From: an uncultured Acetatifactor sp. | GTDB lineage: Bacteria > Bacillota > Clostridia > Lachnospirales > Lachnospiraceae | DNA: 64,000 nucleotides | NCBI GenBank assembly: GCA_934402315.1 | Contig: CAKRTS010000005.1 | Coordinates: forward strand, 1 to 64,000 | Direction of reading: 5' to 3' | In this document: piece by piece, positions 51,401 through 61,638 of the stretch | How the letters are laid out: every line of letters begins with the position of its first letter | Position numbering within the stretch: the first letter of the stretch is position 1 | The notes under the pieces: generated by a model | Database searches by the model: none | What the model was told of the DNA's origin: nothing | Seen by the model: the letters and a program-made list of their open reading frames with translations, nothing else | Position numbers and translations under genes: made by a program

Positions 51401-52813
51401 TTACTCTGTTGTCACCCCAAGCTCCTTCAGATACTGCTTTGCATCCTTTACCCGGGTGGAATCAGGGAAGAGCTCGATCACCTTCTGGTAATTCTCGATC
51501 GCCTTCTCATTATCGCCGTTCCTGTGATAGGAACGTGCGAGGAAATACAGGGCATCCGTATTGGCGGGATCGTAGTAGACAGCCCTTGTGAAGCTCTCTA
51601 TCGCCGCCGGATACTCGTCATGCCGGAAAAAGTCATATGCCTCGTTGTAATAGGTCGCCGCAAGCTCCGGCCCGATGACTCCTAACAGTGTCTGGTACAA
51701 GGTCTGGAAGCCCTCCGAGGTCTCCTCCAGATTGACTGACTGCGCAATATTTTCAAGGTCTGCCGCCGTCGCCACATTGTCTCCGTTTTTCAGGTAATCC
51801 GATGCCGCAGTCAGAAGACTGTCAAAGGTCTGCATCGTGCCGCCGTTTCCGACAAAGCCCTCAACATCCGCCTCAAGCTCCGCAATCTGGCTCTGCAGCT
51901 TGTCCCTCTCGCCCTCAAGCTCCTGGATGCGCGCTGTCTTTGCATCAGACTGGCTGCTGATCTCTGTGATCGTCTTCTGCGCCTCCGCCTTCGCGTTGGA
52001 CTGTGCCGCCGGAACCATGAGCCAGTATGCCACGGCAATGCCGATGACGAGCCCGATGCCGATATTGATCAGGGTGGAGACGCCGCTGTTCTTAGGCTCT
52101 TTGACGTTCAGCGGCTGTATGATCATCTCATTGTCGCTGACATATCTTACGGCATCTTCCTTTTTGCGCTTACTGCCCTGCTTCACGGACTCATCCGGGA
52201 CAAGCATCAGCTCGACTTCCTTCAGATACCGCAGGGTCTGCGTATTGTTCCTGTCGATATCCATGCACTTGCGCAGCTCTCTCTCGGCGCGCTCCCACTG
52301 CTCGCTGTCCATGTATAAAAGCGCCAGCAGCTGATGCGCGCGGACGAACCTTGGATTCAGGGAAAGCACCTTTTTCAGCTGGATCACGGCGAGATCCTTG
52401 CTGTCCTGATAGCAGTAGGTCAGCGCCTGATTATATTTCTTGATCGTCTGGTTAATGGAATCCAGTCTGGCGGCATTCGACTGCAAGCGCTCGATATAGT
52501 CGTCCGCAACATTTTTCTCCGGCCGGAGATTCTTGCTGATGACCCACTCGCTGAGCGCTGCCACGACCTCACCCATCTCAAAATAGACAAGTCCAAGCAG
52601 ATTTCTCGCTTCGATATTATTTTTATTAAATTTCAGACTCTGTCGCAGACTGTTGATCGCACCGGTCAGGTCTCTGACACCGGCCTTCTCAAGTCCATCG
52701 TTGTAATACATGTTGGAAACGAACATAATCTTCTTATATACCGATACGTCCGCTCCGCAGGCGGTGCAAAAATCATGCTCCGACAGATGACATCCGCAGT
52801 TATAGCAAAACAT
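51401..52813 (-). CDS. zinc-ribbon, TPR-repeat membrane protein
   Basis: 470 residues. An N-terminal four-Cys zinc ribbon (CYNCG and CTACG), TPR repeats (about 40-200), a membrane helix (about 250-270), a coiled coil (about 280-320) and C-terminal TPR repeats (AIESFTRAVYYDPANTDALYFLARSYHRNGDNEKAIENY). One membrane span with TPRs on both sides is unusual and suggests a scaffold linking cytoplasm and outer face. Function unknown. It starts four bases after the small-protein stop in the folC operon. Confidence 0.87.
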   Translation of the reverse strand: MFCYNCGCHLSEHDFCTACGADVSVYKKIMFVSNMYYNDGLEKAGVRDLTGAINSLRQSLKFNKNNIEARNLLGLVYFEMGEVVAALSEWVISKNLRPEKNVADDYIERLQSNAARLDSINQTIKKYNQALTYCYQDSKDLAVIQLKKVLSLNPRFVRAHQLLALLYMDSEQWERAERELRKCMDIDRNNTQTLRYLKEVELMLVPDESVKQGSKRKKEDAVRYVSDNEMIIQPLNVKEPKNSGVSTLINIGIGLVIGIAVAYWLMVPAAQSNAKAEAQKTITEISSQSDAKTARIQELEGERDKLQSQIAELEADVEGFVGNGGTMQTFDSLLTAASDYLKNGDNVATAADLENIAQSVNLEETSEGFQTLYQTLLGVIGPELAATYYNEAYDFFRHDEYPAAIESFTRAVYYDPANTDALYFLARSYHRNGDNEKAIENYQKVIELFPDSTRVKDAKQYLKELGVTTE

Positions 52814-52814
52814 T

Positions 52815-52970
52815 TTACACCTCTTTTGACTCTTTCTCCTCAGATTCCTTTATCATTTTCACCAGCAGATCAGCCATATCCGTCAGATCCTGATTGTATA
52901 TGGCATCCTCCGCATCCTCGACCTCGAGACTGGGATGAAATTTTTTCAGTTCCTCTTCAAAATTTATCAT
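52815..52970 (-). CDS. 51-residue acidic small protein, unknown
   Basis: An uninterrupted frame beginning MINFEEELKKFHPSLEVEDA and ending in a charged ESEEKESKEV. The ATG overlaps the folC 3' end by 14 bases, with GGAG ten bases upstream, and its stop is one base before the TPR gene start. The spacing on both sides shows translational coupling, which is why I call it coding. It is strongly acidic with one amphipathic helix (TDMADLLVKMIK) and no membrane segment. I know of no family. Confidence 0.7.
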   Translation of the reverse strand: MINFEEELKKFHPSLEVEDAEDAIYNQDLTDMADLLVKMIKESEEKESKEV

Positions 52971-54282
52971 CTCTAAGCAGCTCCTTTATCTCACCGACCA
53001 GATACAGGCTTCCAGCGACATAGATCCGCTCGCCCGGCATCCGGCTACGCAACAGCTCACGAAAAGCCGTCTCCACACTATCGTACCTCTGATAAACACA
53101 TCGGGGATATTTCCGGAACAGTTCATCCAGCGCATCCAGCATCAGCGCTCTCCCCGTCTGCATATGTGCAATGAATATACGGTCAAAGAGACCGGAACCC
53201 ACCAGCTCCCCGACCATGCTTTCATAGTCCTTGTCCTTTACCACGCTGAACAGAAGCGCCCTCGAACCGGTATGCCCGTCTCCGGCAACCGTCTCCAGAA
53301 ATGCCCGGATGCCGTCTTCATTGTGGGCACCGTCCACATACGTCTCGGGAAGCACCTCTTCCATTCTGCCCGCCCAGAAGCAATCCGATACACCCTTTCT
53401 GATCGCCTCCGCGCTGATCGTCGCACCCTTGTCGAGCACCTCGACCGCCCTGACCGCAAGAGCCGCATTTTCCATCTGATAAGCAGCGATCGTATGCAGA
53501 TTAAGACTAATATAATTATAATACTCAGTGCCTACAGAAAAATCAATGCTTTTATTTTCAAAGCGCAGAAAACGATAGTCCTTTTTCGACACCGGGTACG
53601 CCTTTACACCAAGTTCCGCCGCTTTCTCCGAAAATACCCGGCTTGTGGACGCGCAGGTGTCCCAGAAAACGACAGGCGCACCGGCATGAATGATCCCCGC
53701 CTTCTCTCCCGCAATCTTCTCAACCGTATCTCCCAGATACTCCACATGATCCAGACTGATGTGCGTGATCACCGCCAGCTCTTTAGTGGAAACCGCGTTC
53801 GTCGCATCCAGCCTCCCGCCCAGCCCCGTCTCAAGAATACAGAAATCGGGTCTGCTCTCCGGAAAAAATTCCATTGCTATGAAAAAGAGGTATTCAAAGT
53901 AAGTCGGGTGATAGGCACGCTCTCCGCGCTCGAGCCTTTCCCAGTCCAGCATCTCATAAATGGTCAGAAAAGCACGAAGAAACGCCTCCTCGGAAATCAT
54001 TCTTCCCTCCACAAGAAACCGCTCCCTGATGTCGACCAGATGCGGCGAGGTAAACAGAGCGACCCGATACCCCGCTGCTTCCAGAATATAACGCATATAG
54101 GCACAAACGGAGCCTTTTCCGTTTGTGCCTGCCACATGAATGATCCGCATACCCCGGTCCGGATCACCAAGCCGGTGGAGGAACGCCTTCGTGTCCTCCA
54201 TCGTGTTCTTGGTCGTAAACCGCGGGGTTGCGTTAATATAATTTACCGCCTCTTCAAAAGAGGTAATATTTTGTTTTTTCAA
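52957..54282 (-). CDS. folC: folylpolyglutamate synthase / dihydrofolate synthase
   Basis: 441 residues. ATP loop VAGTNGKGSVCAYM, then FTSPHLVDIRERF, LETGLGGRLDATNAV, ISLDHVEYLGDTVEKIAGEKAGII and the C-terminal DGAHNEDGI follow the Mur-ligase family order. Adds glutamates to folates. It appears to start at TTG, with AAGGTG seven bases before. First gene of an operon with the small protein and TPR genes. Confidence 0.94.
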   Translation of the reverse strand: MKKQNITSFEEAVNYINATPRFTTKNTMEDTKAFLHRLGDPDRGMRIIHVAGTNGKGSVCAYMRYILEAAGYRVALFTSPHLVDIRERFLVEGRMISEEAFLRAFLTIYEMLDWERLERGERAYHPTYFEYLFFIAMEFFPESRPDFCILETGLGGRLDATNAVSTKELAVITHISLDHVEYLGDTVEKIAGEKAGIIHAGAPVVFWDTCASTSRVFSEKAAELGVKAYPVSKKDYRFLRFENKSIDFSVGTEYYNYISLNLHTIAAYQMENAALAVRAVEVLDKGATISAEAIRKGVSDCFWAGRMEEVLPETYVDGAHNEDGIRAFLETVAGDGHTGSRALLFSVVKDKDYESMVGELVGSGLFDRIFIAHMQTGRALMLDALDELFRKYPRCVYQRYDSVETAFRELLRSRMPGERIYVAGSLYLVGEIKELLRDDKF

Positions 54283-54317
54283 GCTAGAACACCTTGCCTT
54301 TTCATCCTTGTAAAAGC

Positions 54318-56012
54318 TCAGTTTCCCTGAGCTGTCACGACATAATATGCGCCGAAGTCCTCAAATTCAAAAAGTCCGCTGTCAAAATACTGTAATTCAT
54401 CAGCGGTCACAACATATAACGCTGATTCTGCGGCATCCGGTACAAGGTCACACATTCTGGTATAAATAAATTTCTGTGAGTACGGCAATTCACCCTCCGG
54501 TGTACTGATCCCCTGATAATATTCCGCATCGATCCCCAGCCAGAACAGCGTCATTATCTCACTGTTCATTGACAATCCACCAAATCCATCCGTAGTGATA
54601 TAGAATTTTTCCTGTTTATCATCCTTCAGGGAGGATACCGCATCGCCAAAATCCTTGTTGAACTGACCTGTCATCTGATCGGCATAGGAAGTGAAATAGT
54701 TTCTGGAAAACAGCAGAAACATCGCCAGAAACGCAGCCGCCACCCCGAAAGGAAGCTTCGGGACTGCACACCAGCCTGCCACCTCATAGATTCCAAGCCC
54801 GATCAGGATAATGACCGGATAGAAAATACAATTTACCCTGTTGATATTTGTCTGGTTCGTCGCAACGCCGCACCACACTCCTGCCATCAGGAAGAACAGA
54901 ATCAGCCCGGAGCCGGCTTTATCCTTCAAGCTTCTGCACAGGCTGATGAATCCCACTGCTGCAAAGGGCATGGCAAACAAATACATACTGCCGAACTTCT
55001 CCATGTCATTCCACGGCAGATCCTTTTCCTGCATCACAACAACACGTGTCAGCGTCAATGCATTCTCAAAAAACTGTTTCAAAATATGGTCGGAAAAGAA
55101 AACAATGTCATTGGCACGGATGCTCTCGGCAAAATAAGGAATTGTAAAAAAAGGAGTCTCAATGGTTTCCCAGTGGAAAAAGTTGACCATCATTGTCAGC
55201 AGGAACGGCCATGACACCAGCAGCCATACGGCAAGTGCAAGCAGAGCCTCTCTGAACCTGATCCGCTTTGTAACCAGCAGCCAGATGCATGCCGCCAGAA
55301 GAAGGAGCGGTACGGTGAAGAGTGCAACCCCGTAGCAGTACATGCATAGTCCGAACGCTATCATGGAAAAAATCAGATTTGCCGTCTTCCTCTTTCCCAT
55401 TGCCGCACGGTTCAGGAAATACATACCAAATATCAAAAAGTGCGGAAACAGATTACAGTCCAGCGCCCATCGGCTCTGCATGATATGCCATGGATTGATC
55501 GCCGCAAAAAGCCCAATAAAGAGAGCACAGTTTTTCCCAAAGACATCCTTGACAAACAGGAACAGGCATACAAGTCCGGCCAGACTGATGAAAAGCTGAG
55601 GAAGCCTCACTGTCGTCACCGAAAAGCCAAACAGCTTGATAAACGGCACCATCAGATAGGATAGCAGACAGCTCATCTGGCCGTACTTCCACGCTGTCAG
55701 ATGTACCGGAAATCTCATTCCGTACCGGTCCGTTCCATAATCTGCAAGTGCCTTTGCATCCACTGCCGCCATCGCGCCGTCCTGATTCATTCCTCCCGGT
55801 ACTATTCCAAACCGGTATGCTCTGACAAAAATGGCAACGGCAAACCCGACACCGATTAAAATCCAGTAAGCTCTGTCAGGAATGGTAAGCTCCCGTCTCC
55901 TGACAGAGTCTATTTTCCTTGACAGGAACATGTTGTGGACAGATATGACGCACAGAATAACCGCTGTCCAGAACAGCAGCTTATTCATTATGACAATCTG
56001 AATACCTCCCAT
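54318..56012 (-). CDS. PMT/GT39-like integral membrane glycosyltransferase
   Basis: 564 residues with about 11-12 membrane helices and a C-terminal extracytoplasmic domain (about 475-564). The first loop carries GMNQDGAMAAVDAKALADYG, where acidic residues follow the first helix as in GT-C enzymes, and GLFAAINPWHIMQSRWALDCN matches the PMT/ArnT pattern. Such enzymes move a sugar from a lipid-linked donor to protein, lipid or polymer outside the membrane. Acceptor unknown. The ATG at 56012 has GGGAG five bases before. It lies between valS and folC. Confidence 0.8.
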   Translation of the reverse strand: MGGIQIVIMNKLLFWTAVILCVISVHNMFLSRKIDSVRRRELTIPDRAYWILIGVGFAVAIFVRAYRFGIVPGGMNQDGAMAAVDAKALADYGTDRYGMRFPVHLTAWKYGQMSCLLSYLMVPFIKLFGFSVTTVRLPQLFISLAGLVCLFLFVKDVFGKNCALFIGLFAAINPWHIMQSRWALDCNLFPHFLIFGMYFLNRAAMGKRKTANLIFSMIAFGLCMYCYGVALFTVPLLLLAACIWLLVTKRIRFREALLALAVWLLVSWPFLLTMMVNFFHWETIETPFFTIPYFAESIRANDIVFFSDHILKQFFENALTLTRVVVMQEKDLPWNDMEKFGSMYLFAMPFAAVGFISLCRSLKDKAGSGLILFFLMAGVWCGVATNQTNINRVNCIFYPVIILIGLGIYEVAGWCAVPKLPFGVAAAFLAMFLLFSRNYFTSYADQMTGQFNKDFGDAVSSLKDDKQEKFYITTDGFGGLSMNSEIMTLFWLGIDAEYYQGISTPEGELPYSQKFIYTRMCDLVPDAAESALYVVTADELQYFDSGLFEFEDFGAYYVVTAQGN

Positions 56013-56026
56013 AACTACTCCCTTCG

Positions 56027-58690
<2,664 letters not shown>

Positions 58691-58716
58691 AGCTACCTCC
58701 TTATTGTCTGCGTAAA

Positions 58717-58999
58717 ACAAAAGCCCTCTGCCGGCTTTCGTCAGCAAAGGGCGTATATACGCGGTACCACCTTTGTTCGCAGTGTCCTCACGGTCACTGC
58801 CTCAGCGACTTCTTACAAAGTCCTATCCGGTAACGGGGATAAAACGTGAAATCCTACTCGCCTTTCGGATTTCCGGCTCGGAAGCTACCTTCCGCATTTC
58901 TTCCTTTAAGCAGCCTCCCAGCGTCCTCACGGACAGCCGCTCTCTCTATCAAGGGAAAATGCCTACTCCTCTTCGTCACAGCCTTTTCAATTCATCAGA
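58717..58999 (-). promoter_or_regulatory. valS T-box riboswitch and terminator
   Basis: On the minus strand the leader has the stem I start GACGAAGAGGAGTAG (near 58978), AGAGAG, a stem III region with CCGTTACCGGAT and the T-box GGTGGTACCGCG (58771-58760). The terminator is GCCCTTTGCTG with CGGCAGAGGGC (58752-58723), with G-U pairs, then TTTTGTTTT. By the AGTA/GAA loop-E pattern the specifier is probably GTA (58888-58886), a Val codon, which fits the gene. Uncharged tRNA-Val would favour antitermination. Confidence 0.92.
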
Positions 59000-59006
59000 T
59001 AAGGAA

Positions 59007-59035
59007 AATATAGTCTATCCTGCGCCGTTTGTCAA
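59007..59035 (-). promoter_or_regulatory. valS promoter
   Basis: TTGACA (59035-59030) and TATATT (59012-59007), spacer 17 bp. Transcription starts near 59000, at the 5' end of the T-box leader. Confidence 0.85.
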
Positions 59036-59073
59036 GACAGGATTTGAGCTTTTTCTGCTTCCGCAAGCCACCG

Positions 59074-60024
59074 CTAGTTCATCAATGCGCGGCATATCTC
59101 CTCGACAGGATATTCCGGCGCATACTGCTCTGCGATCCGACAGATCTTCTGTATATTTTCCACCGGCTCCTCCAACGCATCCGCGATCTCCCCCGGCTTC
59201 TTCCCCTTTTTTAATTTGCGGCAAACCTGCTCTGTCAATATCTGAAGGCGCCCCTGCCCAACGCCACGCTCGATTCCCTGTGCAATCCCCTGCTCCACGC
59301 CATCTTCAAATTCCTCTTTCCGGATCATCTGCTCCCGCTTCTCCCATGTGTAATCCAGATGCGTCATCTTCTTCACCTCATCCTTCCTGTCCCTGAAAAA
59401 GTCCTCCAGCACATGATTTTCAATACAATCCTCTATTGCACGATCCACCGCTTCTTCCAGCCCCATATTCCCCTTCCGGTAAGTTCTCACCTTCTCCACG
59501 AAATAGGTATAGCCCTCCAGCACGGCGGATCTCTCCTTCAATGACCGGTTGTTGTCCGGGTTGATGTTATAGACCCTGCACCTTACCTCGATCCCCGGCT
59601 CGTCCGTCTTATGGCAGAACGCTTCGGACAGTCTCATTTCCTCATACTCCGGTCTCTTTTCCGTCCCGTTATAAAATACCACAAAATGCGGCGTAGGAAG
59701 CTGTATCCGCTTTCTGCCGAACAAGTCCAGATTCTTCCATTTCAACCAGTCTTCCAGCGTATTTACATAATAGATCATACTTCTGAGCGGCATGTTGGGA
59801 TTGTAAGTAGACTGGTGTTCGTAGAAGCTCATGTTCATATCAATCAGAAACGAAGCGTCATTCCGTATCGACAGGGAAATTCCCCGCTCTAACCGGATGA
59901 TCTCCACCTCCTCCGGATTTTTGTAATCCGAATGGTTCAGCGCATTGTAGACCTCCAGCGCATAGCTTTTGTTCTCCATCAGCATAGAAAACACATCACT
60001 TTTGTACTCCCTGTTCTCGTTCAT
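59074..60024 (-). CDS. Rpn-family recombination-promoting nuclease-like protein, copy 1
   Basis: 316 residues. The N-terminal half has the PD-(D/E)XK-type nuclease pattern of Rpn/YhgA-like proteins: ASFLIDMNMSFYEHQSTYN (Asp then Glu-His-Gln on adjacent strands) and PTPHFVVFYNG. The C-terminal half is helical, with a Gly-rich repeat stretch EQGIAQGIERGVGQGR. Family members promote RecA-independent recombination, and some have been linked to phage defence. It is a tandem paralogue of the gene at 60265-61179. The C-terminal repeat is about 12 residues longer than in copy 2, a usual hot spot of variation. Confidence 0.85.
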   Translation of the reverse strand: MNENREYKSDVFSMLMENKSYALEVYNALNHSDYKNPEEVEIIRLERGISLSIRNDASFLIDMNMSFYEHQSTYNPNMPLRSMIYYVNTLEDWLKWKNLDLFGRKRIQLPTPHFVVFYNGTEKRPEYEEMRLSEAFCHKTDEPGIEVRCRVYNINPDNNRSLKERSAVLEGYTYFVEKVRTYRKGNMGLEEAVDRAIEDCIENHVLEDFFRDRKDEVKKMTHLDYTWEKREQMIRKEEFEDGVEQGIAQGIERGVGQGRLQILTEQVCRKLKKGKKPGEIADALEEPVENIQKICRIAEQYAPEYPVEEICRALMN

Positions 60025-60174
60025 AGATTTCTCCTTTCATAAGTTGGAAACCTATAAAGAACAGACTGTCCGGCATCTGCCACATCTTTACTCCAAGGTC
60101 TCCTGCTGTCAATGGGTATTCGTTGAAAAGCATAGATTCCTTCAGATGTTTCAGATTCGCTTCAGACACACATT
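60025..60174. repeat. duplicated upstream block, copy 1
   Basis: These 150 bp match 61180-61329 essentially base for base. The block has a short leader with CTTTCAT and AAGTTGG just before the Rpn gene and would hold its promoter or 5' untranslated region. A small frame with similar N-terminal residues runs through both blocks but I do not call it a gene. The 90 bp from 60175 to 60264 are unique and show no gene. Confidence 0.9.
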
Positions 60175-60264
60175 TTTTCAACTGTTTTATTCTATTTGGG
60201 CAAAGCTTAAGTTTCCGCAGCTTTATCCACCGCAGCGCGCTATAGCAGCTATGAGGCTCCCTCG

Positions 60265-61179
60265 CTAATCCATCAATGCGCGGCATACATCCTCAGCAGG
60301 ATATTCCGGCGCATACCGTTCTGCGATCCGGCAAATCTTCTGTATATTTTCTACCGGCTCCTCCAGAGCATCCGCGATCTCCTCCGGCGTCTTTCCCTTT
60401 TTCAATTTGCTGCAAACCAACTCCGCCAATATCTGGACACGTCCCTGCTCCATGCCCTCTTCAAACTCCTCCTTCCGGATCATCTGCTCCCGCTTCTCCC
60501 ATGTGTAATCCAGATGTGTCATTTTCTTCACCTCATCCTTCCTGTCTCTGAAAAAATCCTCCAGCACATGATTTTCAATACAGTCCTCTATCGCACGATC
60601 CACTGCTTCTTCCAGCCCCATATTCCCCTTCCGGTAGGTTCTCACCTTCTCCACGAAATAGGTATAGCCCTCCAGCACGGCGGATCTTTCCTTCAATGAC
60701 CGGTTGTTGTCCGGGTTGATGTTATAGACCCTGCACCTTACCTCGATCCCCGGCTCGTCCGTCTTATGGCAGAACGCCTCGGACAGCCTCATTTCCTCGT
60801 ATTCCGGTCTCTTTTCCGTTCCATTGTAAAATACCACAAAATGCGGCGTGGGAACCTGTATTCTCCTTCTGCTGAACAAGTCTAAGTTCTTCTTTCTCAG
60901 CCAGTCCTCCAGGGTATTTACATAATAAATTGCACTTCTGAGCGGCATGTTGGGATTGTAGGTAGACTGGTGTTCATAGAAGCTCATGTTCATATCAATC
61001 AGAAATGAAGCATCATTCCGTATCGACAGGGAAATCCCCCGCTCCAGACGGATGATCTCCACCTCCTCCGGATTTTTGTAATCCGAATGGTTCAGCGCAT
61101 TGTAGACCTCCAGCGCATAGCTTTTGTTCTCCATCAGCATAGAAAACACATCACTTTTGTACTCCCTGTTCTCGTTCAT
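60265..61179 (-). CDS. Rpn-family recombination-promoting nuclease-like protein, copy 2
   Basis: 304 residues, with the same architecture and motifs as copy 1 (FLIDMNMSFYEHQSTYN, PTPHFVVFYNG). The first ~80 residues are identical to copy 1 except one residue; later parts differ at scattered positions and in the Gly-rich repeat (EEGMEQGRVQ here). The near-identical start and upstream block point to a recent duplication of about 1.1 kb, followed by change in the C-terminal repeat. Both copies look intact. Not a transposon itself. Confidence 0.85.
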   Translation of the reverse strand: MNENREYKSDVFSMLMENKSYALEVYNALNHSDYKNPEEVEIIRLERGISLSIRNDASFLIDMNMSFYEHQSTYNPNMPLRSAIYYVNTLEDWLRKKNLDLFSRRRIQVPTPHFVVFYNGTEKRPEYEEMRLSEAFCHKTDEPGIEVRCRVYNINPDNNRSLKERSAVLEGYTYFVEKVRTYRKGNMGLEEAVDRAIEDCIENHVLEDFFRDRKDEVKKMTHLDYTWEKREQMIRKEEFEEGMEQGRVQILAELVCSKLKKGKTPEEIADALEEPVENIQKICRIAERYAPEYPAEDVCRALMD

Positions 61180-61329
61180 AGATTTCTCCTTTCATAAGTT
61201 GGAAACCTATAAAGAACAGACTGTCCGGCATCTGCCACATCTTTACTCCAAGGTCTCCTGCTGTCAATGGGTATTCGTTGAAAAGCATAGATTCCTTCAG
61301 ATGTTTCAGATTCGCTTCAGACACACATT
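61180..61329. repeat. duplicated upstream block, copy 2
   Basis: Second copy of the 150-bp block at 60025-60174. Similarity stops at 61329, just before a terminator hairpin, and the unique sequence beyond marks the duplication edge. Confidence 0.9.
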
Positions 61330-61338
61330 GTGTAAAAG

Positions 61339-61383
61339 AAAAAATGCTTCCAAGGAAAGTGTAACATCCCCGAAGCATTTTTT
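61339..61383. terminator. bidirectional terminator upstream of the Rpn genes
   Basis: AAAAAATGCTTC (61339-61350) pairs perfectly with GAAGCATTTTTT (61372-61383) across a 21-nt loop. A-runs and T-runs on both sides suit termination on either strand, probably of the ABC exporter transcript. Confidence 0.75.
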
Positions 61384-61445
61384 CAACTATTTTTTATACA
61401 CCTGCTTTATTTTTATTACAATTGCTTCACCTGCAGTTCTTCCGC

Positions 61446-61484
61446 CCGTAACAGTTCCGCCCTCCGTCCGTAACAGTTCCGCCC
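61446..61484. repeat. two-unit 22-bp tandem repeat
   Basis: CCGTAACAGTTCCGCCC occurs at 61446-61462 and 61468-61484, period 22 bp. No gene is seen in 61384-61638. The remainder is GC-rich with repeated GCTCCGC and the hairpin at 61567-61629. Confidence 0.85.
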
Positions 61485-61566
61485 CGGATCATTCATAAAA
61501 GCGTCCGCTCCGCAGACGGCGCCGCTCCGCGGCTCATCTTTTATTTCATGATTCGGGCGCTCCGCT

Positions 61567-61629
61567 CATAGAACGCCAGAAACGGCGCTTTGTGTGCAAG
61601 CACCCACGCGCCGTTTCTGGTGTTCTATG
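61567..61629. repeat. long 22-bp-stem hairpin after the ABC exporter operon
   Basis: CATAGAACGCCAGAAACGGC (61567-61586, continuing to 61588) and its complement at 61608-61629 form a 22-bp stem, with one G-U pair and a 19-nt loop. No T-run. It may be a REP-like element or a 3' stabiliser of the exporter transcript ending at 61639. Confidence 0.8.
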
Positions 61630-61638
61630 GCTGAACTG

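Noticed and set aside
59996..60286. 96-codon minus-strand frame (and its 75-codon relative at 61151-61378) upstream of the Rpn genes
   Set aside because: The shared part is only the duplicated block and overlaps the Rpn start. The N-termini differ and have no ribosome binding site, so it is more likely an untranslated region or an old remnant.
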